Source: Nevskiaceae bacterium | Lineage (GTDB): Bacteria; Pseudomonadota; Gammaproteobacteria; Nevskiales; Nevskiaceae | NCBI GenBank assembly: GCA_004297005.1 | Contig: SCVA01000030.1 | Span: 1-48,364, forward strand | Reading direction: 5' to 3' | Length of the DNA stretch: 48,364 bases | Shown here: piece after piece, positions 42,011 through 48,364 of the stretch | Layout: each line of letters opens with the position of its first letter | Position numbering within the stretch: position 1 is the stretch's first letter | The notes under the pieces: model-generated | Databases searched by the model: none | Told to the model about the DNA's origin: nothing | What the model saw: only the letters and a program-made list of their open reading frames with translations | Translations under genes and position numbers: made by a program

Positions 42011-42643
42011 TCAGACTGTCATCAGCGGCGTCAGCAGCATCCCCAGGCCCAGCAGTACCAGAACCAAGCCCATGGCGCGGTCGATCAGCCAGGCCTGGGC
42101 GGCGAGCCGGGCGCGCGCCCGGGGCTGGCCCAGTAGCAGGGCCACCAGGCTGAACCAGACTCCGGTGGTGAGCACGATCCAGGCGGCGAGCGCCAGCTTC
42201 TGGCCGATCGGGGTCGGCGTGGTCACCAGGGCCGAGCAGAGGGCGACGAAGAACAAGGTCGCCTTGGGGTTGAGCAAGTTGGTGCCGAGCCCGATCAGAA
42301 AGTCGTGGCGGGCCGCTGGCACCGGAGTCGACGCGGCCGCGCCGCCGGTCGGTGGGGCGGAACTGCGCAGGGCGCTGGCGCCCATCCAGATCAGAAAGCC
42401 GGCGCCGGCGTAGCGCAGCAGCTCCAGCAGCAGCGGATAGGCCTGCAGCAGCCAGCCCAGGCCGAACAGCGCGTAGCCGACGTGGAAGACGATGCCGGCG
42501 GCGATGCCCCAGGCGGTGCGCAGTCCGGCGGCGCGGCCATGGGCCAGGGTCTGGCGGCTGACCATCGCGAAATCGGGGCCGGGGCTCATCACCGCCAGCA
42601 GATGGGCGCCGGCGGCGGTGACCAGCAGGCTGGCGCTATTCAT
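42011..42643 (-). CDS. LysE/RhtB family amino-acid exporter
   Basis: A 210-residue membrane protein with about six helices. It starts with the LysE signature SPGPDFAMVSRQTLAHGRAAGLRTAWGI, split by the short first loop, then YAGAGFLIWMGASALR and LLNPKATLFFVALCSA. Members export lysine, threonine, homoserine or related amino acids. Substrate is not inferable. It converges with the TetR gene (seven bases between) and is divergent from the second sigma operon. Confidence 0.87.
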   Translation of the reverse strand: MNSASLLVTAAGAHLLAVMSPGPDFAMVSRQTLAHGRAAGLRTAWGIAAGIVFHVGYALFGLGWLLQAYPLLLELLRYAGAGFLIWMGASALRSSAPPTGGAAASTPVPAARHDFLIGLGTNLLNPKATLFFVALCSALVTTPTPIGQKLALAAWIVLTTGVWFSLVALLLGQPRARARLAAQAWLIDRAMGLVLVLLGLGMLLTPLMTV

Positions 42644-42734
42644 CGTGGCTGCTCATGTCGGTGCTGTGCGAGGATGGGCGCGGACGGGCGGCGATGATAA
42701 GCGCCCTAGGACCCGGTCTGAACGGGGAGGTCGG

Positions 42735-43397
42735 ATGACATTCAAACCCCAGGAGCCGGAGTCGCATCGAAGCGGCATGGACCTCAGTTCCGCCACCTTC
42801 GACATGTCTCTGACGATGCCTGACGCGGCCAACGAACCGCTCGTGGTGACGGGCCCGGCGCGCGCGCAGGCGCAGCCCGACGACGGCGCAGACGTGCGCG
42901 CTGCCGCCCGTGGCGACGCCCGTGCCTTCGAGCGCCTGTACCGCCGCCACATCGGCAAGGTCTACGGCCTGTGCTGGCGACTCTGCGACGGCGATGCCGC
43001 CAAGGCCGACCAGGCCGCGCAAGATGCCTTCGTGCGCGCCTGGGAAAAGCTCGACAGCTTCCGTGGCGAATCGGCCTTCTCCACCTGGCTGCACCGGCTG
43101 ACCGTCAATGTGGTGCTGGGCGAGCACCGGCTGTTGAAACGCTGGACCAGCTTCGATCAGGCCCAGGAAGACGGTGTGGCCGAGCCCGGCCACAACCCCA
43201 GCGCCAGTCTCGGCGACCGCATGGATGTCGAACGCGCGCTGGCACGTCTGCCAAAGGGCGCCCGGGCCGTTCTGGTGCTCCACGATCTCGAAGGTTGGCA
43301 GCACGACGAGATCGCCGCCGCCACCGGCATCGCGGTTGGCACTTCCAAGGCGCAGTTGCACCGCGCCCGCAAATTGATGAAGGAGTGGTTGTCATGA
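42735..43397 (+). CDS. ECF-type RNA polymerase sigma factor (second sigma operon)
   Basis: A 220-residue sigma factor with an unusually long N-terminal extension of about 55 residues before region 2 (AARGDARAFERLYRRHIGKVY, QAAQDAFVRAWEKLDSF). Region 4 is LPKGARAVLVLHDLEGWQHDEIAA, then GIAVGTSKAQLHRARKLM. GGGGAGG at 42724-42730 fixes the ATG at 42735; starts further in would shorten the tail. The stop overlaps the next ATG by four bases. It presumably directs this operon under envelope stress, controlled by the following membrane protein. Confidence 0.87.
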   Translation: MTFKPQEPESHRSGMDLSSATFDMSLTMPDAANEPLVVTGPARAQAQPDDGADVRAAARGDARAFERLYRRHIGKVYGLCWRLCDGDAAKADQAAQDAFVRAWEKLDSFRGESAFSTWLHRLTVNVVLGEHRLLKRWTSFDQAQEDGVAEPGHNPSASLGDRMDVERALARLPKGARAVLVLHDLEGWQHDEIAAATGIAVGTSKAQLHRARKLMKEWLS

Positions 43398-44056
43398 GTA
43401 CCCGCCCGCAGCGTCCCGAGCAGGGCGACGCCGGCCAGGAGTTCGGTCCGGTTGCCGGTCTGGAACAACTGGCGCGCGAGCGTCTGCCCGAGCGCGACCT
43501 TTGGTCCGGTATCGAGGCGCGCCTGCCGCCGCGGCGGCGGCGCAGTCCGGTATGGGCCTACGGCCTTGCCGCCAGCCTCTGCGTCGCCAGTCTGGTGGGC
43601 CTGATCCTGCGCAGCCCCACTCCGGTGCCGGAGGTCAGCCCGGTGGCCGGCCTGCCCGCGCCCAACGAGGACAGCGCTCCTGCGGCGAGCACCGGCAACG
43701 GCGCGGTCTGGCAGCCGCCGAGGGGCGAGCTGATGGCCAGCCTGCCCCGGCAGATGCGCAGCCTGCGCACCGAAACCTGGGAAGGCCTGCCGGGCAGCTA
43801 CGGGCTTGAGCCGGACAATGGCCTGGTGAGCGTTGGCTACCGCGCCAACGGCCGTTTCGCCGCCCGCAGTTACAAGGCCGGTGGTCATCAACGCGGCCTG
43901 TTGCGCGCCAATCTGAAAATGGTCAGCCAGGCCGAGCGCGAGCTCAAGCGCGCGCTACGCCTGGACCCGGAATCCGAATCCCTGCAGGACCTGCTGGCCG
44001 CCGCCGAAGCGCAGCGCCGCTCCCTGCAGGGTCTCTACGACAGCGAACACGATTGA
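43394..44056 (+). CDS. Single-span membrane protein, probable anti-sigma factor
   Basis: A 220-residue protein with a cytoplasmic N-terminus of about 50 residues (EQLARERLPERDLWSGIEARLPPRRRR), one helix (VWAYGLAASLCVASLVGLIL) and a periplasmic domain of about 145 residues ending in a charged helix (AERELKRALRLDPESESLQDLL). LPERDLWSGIEARL before the membrane helix is frequent in anti-sigma proteins of this kind. Translationally coupled to the sigma gene by an ATGA overlap, and followed by the DUF4097 gene after ten bases. Confidence 0.72.
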   Translation: MSTRPQRPEQGDAGQEFGPVAGLEQLARERLPERDLWSGIEARLPPRRRRSPVWAYGLAASLCVASLVGLILRSPTPVPEVSPVAGLPAPNEDSAPAASTGNGAVWQPPRGELMASLPRQMRSLRTETWEGLPGSYGLEPDNGLVSVGYRANGRFAARSYKAGGHQRGLLRANLKMVSQAERELKRALRLDPESESLQDLLAAAEAQRRSLQGLYDSEHD

Positions 44057-44066
44057 AGGAGTTGCC

Positions 44067-44945
44067 ATGAGTCGCATCACCTATTCCGCACTGGCGCTGG
44101 CCATGGCGGCCAGCATGGCCCAGGCCGCGCCACGCGAGTTCGCCGAGCAGCGGCCGCTGAATGCCGAGGCGCGGCTGAGCGTGCGCAACGTTGCCGGGGT
44201 GATCCAGGTGGAAGCCTGGGACAAGGCCAGCCTGGACATCGCCGCCCAGCTCGCCGACAACGTCGAGAAGCTCGACATTACCGGCGGTCCCGGCGATCTC
44301 CGGCTGGAGGTCAAGACCAAGAAGTCCGACCGTTACGGCCCCTACGACGACACCCAGTTGCACCTCCGCGTGCCGGCCGGCGTCGCCCTCACGCTGGATG
44401 GCACCAGCGCCGACCTGGTGGTTCGCGGTCTCAAGGGCGCCCTGGTGGCGCGCACCGTGAGCGGCGATGTGCAGATCGAGGTGAATTCCAAGCTGGTCAA
44501 CGCCCAGACGGTTAGTGGTGACCTCACCGTGAGGGCGCCGTTCGCGGTCGATACCAAGGTCAGCACGGTCAGTGGCGACGCCGATGTCGAAGGTCCCTCC
44601 GGTGCGCTCAGCGCCGAGTCGGTGTCGGGCGATGTCCGCGTCGAGGGCGGCAGCTTCAGCCGCCTGGAGCTGAAGTCGGTGTCCGGCGATGTCGATATCC
44701 ACGCCGCCGCCGCGCCCGATGCAGTGGTCAAGGCCGAGTCGCTGTCCGGCGACGTGCGTTTCGACGCCCCGGCGGCGCTGTCGGCGGAAGTGACGCTGAA
44801 GACCTTCAGCGGCGAGAAGCGTTGTGACTTCGAGGGCGTCAGCCCAACCAGCGATGGCAAGCGCACTGTGCTGCGCCTGGGCGAGGGTCGTGGCAACGTG
44901 GTGCTGACCAGCTTCTCCGGCGACGTCAGTCTCAGCAAGCGCTAG
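44067..44945 (+). CDS. DUF4097 family secreted beta-repeat protein
   Basis: A 292-residue exported protein. The signal peptide is ALALAMAASMAQAAP. The mature part is a right-handed beta-helix-like domain of DUF4097 type, with seven or so repeats of the motif x-V-S-G-D-V (ARTVSGDVQIEV, AQTVSGDLTV, VSTVSGDADVEG, AESVSGDVRVEG, LKSVSGDVDIHA, AESLSGDVRFDA). GAAGGAGTT precedes the ATG. Third gene of the sigma operon; such proteins often accompany envelope-stress regulators, with unknown role. May be surface- or periplasm-located. Confidence 0.82.
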   Translation: MSRITYSALALAMAASMAQAAPREFAEQRPLNAEARLSVRNVAGVIQVEAWDKASLDIAAQLADNVEKLDITGGPGDLRLEVKTKKSDRYGPYDDTQLHLRVPAGVALTLDGTSADLVVRGLKGALVARTVSGDVQIEVNSKLVNAQTVSGDLTVRAPFAVDTKVSTVSGDADVEGPSGALSAESVSGDVRVEGGSFSRLELKSVSGDVDIHAAAAPDAVVKAESLSGDVRFDAPAALSAEVTLKTFSGEKRCDFEGVSPTSDGKRTVLRLGEGRGNVVLTSFSGDVSLSKR

Positions 44946-45067
44946 GGCTCCTGCGCGGCGCCGGCGCTGGCACATTGGTCGGCGCCAGGACGCCGCCCAT
45001 CGCCCTCGGCGCTACCGGCGGTGGGTCTCAGGCGACAGTGTCGTCAGACCTGACACGGACGCCACCC

Positions 45068-45292
45068 ATGCTGCGAATCTACGACGAGGCCGACTGGCGC
45101 CGCCGGCGCCGCTGGCTGTTGCTGAGCACCTTTGGCGCCGGCTCGCTGTTTGGTGGCCTGATGCTCAATTCCACGTTCGCCGGTTCGGAGTCGGTGCCGC
45201 TGCCGCGACAAGTTCAGGGCTGTGAAGCCGACGTCAGCGGACTGAAGCTGGCCTGCAAGCTGCAACTGGAAACTCGCCTCAGCCCTCGCTGA
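45068..45292 (+). CDS. Small single-span membrane protein, unknown
   Basis: A 74-residue protein with a strongly basic start (DEADWRRRRRWLLLS), one hydrophobic segment (TFGAGSLFGGLMLNSTFAG) and a short tail with two cysteines (QGCEADVSG, LACKLQLE). The frame is open upstream, but this ATG best fits a membrane protein. I do not recognise a family. It is the last plus-strand gene before putA and may be separate from the sigma operon, 122 bases away. Confidence 0.45.
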   Translation: MLRIYDEADWRRRRRWLLLSTFGAGSLFGGLMLNSTFAGSESVPLPRQVQGCEADVSGLKLACKLQLETRLSPR

Positions 45293-45323
45293 GGCGGTCT
45301 CTTCGGAACTCGGGAGCCGGTGC

Positions 45324-48300
45324 TCAGGCGCTGGCCGCCAGCAGCCGGGCGTTGCCGCCCACCGCCGAGGTATTCACCGACAGCGTTCGCTCGGTGACGA
45401 AGCGCAGCAGGTAATGCGGGCCGCCGGCCTTGGGGCCGGTGCCCGACAAACCCTCGCCACCAAACGGCTGCACACCCACCACCGCGCCGGTCATGCCGCG
45501 ATTGATATAGCTGTTGCCGACCAGCGCGCGCGCCTGCACCCGGCGCCAGGTGCGCTCGATGCGCGAGTGCACGCCCAAGGTCAGGCCGTAACCCAGGCTA
45601 TTGATCTGGTCGATGAGGGCATCGAGTTGATCGGCCCGGTAGCGCACCAGATGCAGGATCGGCCCGAACTGCTCCTCGCGCAGCGCCGCCAGGCTGTCCA
45701 GCTCCACCGCCAGGGGCGCGACGAAGCTGCCGTGCGCGCAGTCCGCCGGGATTGGCAGTTCGCCGATCACACGGCCTTCGGCGCGCATTCGGTTCGCGTG
45801 GGCCAGCAGCTTGTCGCGCGCCTCCTCGTCGATCACCGGGCCGATGTCGGTGGTCAGCAACGCCGGGTCGCCCAGCACCAGTTCCTGCATGGCGCCGGAC
45901 AGCAGGTGCGCCACCTTGTCGGCGATTTCTTCCTGCACGCAGAGCACGCGCAGCGCACTGCAGCGCTGACCGGCGGAGTAGTAGGCACTGTGGATGGCGT
46001 CCTTCACTACCTGCTCGGGCAGCGCCGAGCTGTCGACGATCATCGCGTTCTGGCCGCCGGTCTCGGCGATCAGGGTGGCGATTGGTCCGGGACGGGCGGC
46101 CAGGCTGCGATTGATCTTCTGCGCCACCTCCACCGAGCCGGTGAAGGCGACACCGATCACGCCCTCGGCGCCGACCAGCGCTCCACCGACCAGGCCATCG
46201 CCCAGGGCCAGCTGCAACACCGCGCGCGGCACGCCGGCCTCGTGCAGCAGGCCGGTGAAGGCGTTGGCGATCAGGTTGGTCTGCTCGGCGGGCTTGGCGA
46301 TCACCGCGTTGCCGGCGGCCAGCGCCGCCGCGATCTGGCCGGCGAAGATCGCCAGCGGGAAATTCCAGGGCGAGATGCAGACGAACAGGCCCTTGCCGTG
46401 CAGCTGCAGTTCGTTGTGCTCGCCGGTGGGGCCGGGCAAGGTGGTCGGCTGGCTCATCAGCCGCCGCGCCTGTGCCGCGTAATAGCGCAGAAAGTCGACG
46501 GTCTCGCGCACCTCGGCGTTGGCGTCCGCCAGGGTCTTGCCAGCCTCGCGCAGCAGCAGGCGCAGGTATGGCGCGGGCTCGGCCTCCAGACGGTCGGCGG
46601 CGCGTTCCAGCACCAGGGCGCGAGCGTCGGCGGAGAGCGCGTTCCAGCCCGGTTGGGCGCGGCGGGCGTCAGCCACCAGGGTCGGAATCGCGGTGAGCTG
46701 CAGCGCGGTCCATTCGCCGAGCGTGCGGCGGCGGTCGGCGGGGTCGCTGATCGGATGGGTTTCGCCGGGCATGGTGGCGTTGGCGGTGATCGAGCTGGCG
46801 CGGACGGGCGCCTGCGCGGCGGCGAGCTGGGCGGCGAGCGCGGCCAGCTCAGGCTCCGAAGTCAGGAACAGCCCGGCGGAATTGCGCCGCTCCGCGCCAT
46901 AGAGCTCCGAGGGCAGCGGCAGATGCGGATTGGTCTTCACCGCCAGCGCGCGCACCGCCTCCACCGGATCGGCGACCAGGGCCTCGGGCGGAGTGTTGTC
47001 GTCGAAGATGCGGTTGACGAAAGAGGTGTTGGCGCCGTTCTCTAGCAGGCGCCGCACCAGATAGGGCAGCAGATCCTCGTGCGAGCCCACCGGCGAATAG
47101 ACGCGGCAGGGCAGGGGCAGGTCTTCCTTCACCACTTGGTAGAGCGCCTCGCCCATGCCGTGCAGACGCTGGAATTCGTAGCCTGTTTCATCGCCGGCGT
47201 AGGCGCGCACCGCCGCGACGGTGTGGGCGTTGTGGGTGGCGAGCATGGGGTAGAAGACCTCGCGCGCGGACAACAGGCGGCGCGCACAGGCGAGGTAGGC
47301 GACATCGGTGTTGGCCTTGCGGGTGTACACCGGGTAGCCGGCCAGGCCCTGCTCCTGCGAACGCTTGACCTCGGTGTCCCAGTAGGCGCCCTTGACCAGC
47401 CGCACTGCCAGTTTTCTTCCGACCCGACGCGCCAGCTGTTCCAGCCAGTCGATCACCGCCAGCCCGCGTTTCTGGAAGGCCTGCACCGCCAGACCAAAGC
47501 CCTCGTAGCCTTCCAGCGAGGCATCGGCGTAAACCGCCTCGATCAAGTCCAGCGACAGCTCCAGCCGGTCCGCCTCCTCGGCATCGACGGTCAGACCGAT
47601 GCCCTCGGCCTTGGCCTGCTGGGCCAGCGCCAGCAGCTTCGGTGTCAGCTCGCGCAGCACGCGTTCGCGCTGGGCGAGTTCGTAGCGCGGATGCAGCGCC
47701 GAGAGCTTCACCGAGATGTTGGGGCGACCGTAGACCGGCGCGCTGGCGAACACCACGTCCTCGCGCACCGCCTTGCCGATGGCGGCGATGGCGTCCTGGT
47801 AGGCCTTGAAGTAGCGCTCGGCATCGGCGCCGGTGAGCGCCGCCTCGCCGAGCATGTCGTAGCTGTGCAGATAGGCTCGCTGCGCCTTGCCGCGGGCGTT
47901 CTTCAGTGCCTCGCTGATGGTCCTGCCCATCACGAATTGCGAGCCCATCAAGCGCATCGCCTGGCGCACGGCGAGCTGGATCACCGGCTCGGTGGACTTG
48001 GCCACCAGCTTGTTGAGCGCGCGGCGGAAGTCGGAGGTGGTGTCGGGCGCGAGCTTGACGATCTTGCCGGTGAGCATCAGGCCCCAGGTGCCGGCATTCA
48101 CGAACAGCGAGTCGCTCTTGCCGAAGTGCGACTCCCAGTCGGCATCGCCGAGCTTGTCGGCGATCAGTTTGTCGGCGGTGGCGTCGTCGGGGATGCGCAG
48201 CAGGGCCTCGGCCAGGCACATCAGCAGCACGCCCTCCTCGCTGGAGAGGTCGTACTGCTGCATGAAGGCATCCAGCGGCGACTGCTCGTTCTTCAGCCGC

Positions 48301-48364
48301 CGCACCCGCTCCACCCAGCCGGCGGCCTGGCGCACCACCAGGTTGCCGTGCTCAGGTGGCAGGG
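45324..48364 (-). CDS. putA: Bifunctional proline dehydrogenase / pyrroline-5-carboxylate dehydrogenase, 5' end outside window
   Basis: More than 1,010 residues are visible and the frame stays open to the right edge, so the true start is outside. The enzyme oxidises proline to glutamate in two steps. The FAD proline dehydrogenase half shows NISVKLSALHPRYE, LAVRLVKGAYWD and GYEFQRLHGMGEALYQ. The NAD aldehyde-dehydrogenase half shows FVCISPWNFPLAIF, IAETGGQNAMIVDSSA, the catalytic cysteine in YYSAGQRCSALRVL, and FGGEGLSGTGPKAGG. The C-terminus ends soon after the second domain, as in the shorter type A PutA. An N-terminal DNA-binding domain cannot be excluded. Confidence 0.93.
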   Translation of the reverse strand, partial: LPPEHGNLVVRQAAGWVERVRRLKNEQSPLDAFMQQYDLSSEEGVLLMCLAEALLRIPDDATADKLIADKLGDADWESHFGKSDSLFVNAGTWGLMLTGKIVKLAPDTTSDFRRALNKLVAKSTEPVIQLAVRQAMRLMGSQFVMGRTISEALKNARGKAQRAYLHSYDMLGEAALTGADAERYFKAYQDAIAAIGKAVREDVVFASAPVYGRPNISVKLSALHPRYELAQRERVLRELTPKLLALAQQAKAEGIGLTVDAEEADRLELSLDLIEAVYADASLEGYEGFGLAVQAFQKRGLAVIDWLEQLARRVGRKLAVRLVKGAYWDTEVKRSQEQGLAGYPVYTRKANTDVAYLACARRLLSAREVFYPMLATHNAHTVAAVRAYAGDETGYEFQRLHGMGEALYQVVKEDLPLPCRVYSPVGSHEDLLPYLVRRLLENGANTSFVNRIFDDNTPPEALVADPVEAVRALAVKTNPHLPLPSELYGAERRNSAGLFLTSEPELAALAAQLAAAQAPVRASSITANATMPGETHPISDPADRRRTLGEWTALQLTAIPTLVADARRAQPGWNALSADARALVLERAADRLEAEPAPYLRLLLREAGKTLADANAEVRETVDFLRYYAAQARRLMSQPTTLPGPTGEHNELQLHGKGLFVCISPWNFPLAIFAGQIAAALAAGNAVIAKPAEQTNLIANAFTGLLHEAGVPRAVLQLALGDGLVGGALVGAEGVIGVAFTGSVEVAQKINRSLAARPGPIATLIAETGGQNAMIVDSSALPEQVVKDAIHSAYYSAGQRCSALRVLCVQEEIADKVAHLLSGAMQELVLGDPALLTTDIGPVIDEEARDKLLAHANRMRAEGRVIGELPIPADCAHGSFVAPLAVELDSLAALREEQFGPILHLVRYRADQLDALIDQINSLGYGLTLGVHSRIERTWRRVQARALVGNSYINRGMTGAVVGVQPFGGEGLSGTGPKAGGPHYLLRFVTERTLSVNTSAVGGNARLLAASA

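Overview
The window is a GC-rich, densely packed chromosomal segment of a gammaproteobacterium, most likely of the Xanthomonadales/Lysobacterales type. This is an inference from the gene repertoire (class Ia NrdAB, a long bifunctional PutA, DUF1974-type FadE, a GlyGly-CTERM-like protease, a TVP38-oxidoreductase fusion) and from hairpin repeats that resemble the SMAG/REP elements of that group. I see no rRNA, tRNA or CRISPR array. Most of the window is housekeeping and metabolic; the accessory parts are small.

Layout. 1-58 is the start of an IS3-type transposase running off the left edge. 285-7759 holds mostly single genes: nitronate monooxygenase, DUF4169, a secreted protein, a CDF metal exporter, a small YgaP-like membrane protein, an alpha/beta hydrolase, an unknown protein, a fatty-acid hydroxylase, a truncated haemoglobin, a glycine-zipper lipoprotein, an FKBP and a GST. 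7797-9009 is an AT-richer, foreign-looking island with a primase-like protein and a 26-codon leader ORF. 9081-13377 is nrdA-nrdB, preceded by a well-formed regulatory region with promoter, paired NrdR boxes and DnaA-like boxes. 13823-19165 is a signalling cluster: two FHA proteins with degenerate cyclase-like N-termini, a DUF1338 protein, and a divergent membrane Ser/Thr kinase with a C-terminal sulfatase-modifying-factor-like domain. 19437-23743 is a MacAB-type ABC export operon, followed by a ten-fold 13-residue repeat protein and a 1-Cys peroxiredoxin.

25222-34074 carries a secreted trypsin-like protease, a MATE exporter, an orphan Panacea-domain protein, the TVP38/oxidoreductase fusion, a sigma / anti-sigma-like / PDZ operon and cysH. 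34142-42003 is a beta-oxidation cluster (fadE, a royal-jelly-type protein, fadB, fadA) with a divergent TetR regulator. 42011-45292 has a LysE exporter, a second sigma / anti-sigma-like operon ending in a DUF4097 protein, and a small membrane protein. putA runs off the right edge.

The most unusual items are: (i) two copies of a compound palindromic element, each with three GTGAGGG+hairpin units facing three CCCTCAC+hairpin units, one between convergent genes and one inside the fadB-fadA interval; (ii) the primase-like island between the GST gene and nrdB; (iii) the DGKYH repeat protein; and (iv) the FHA/pseudo-cyclase plus kinase cluster.
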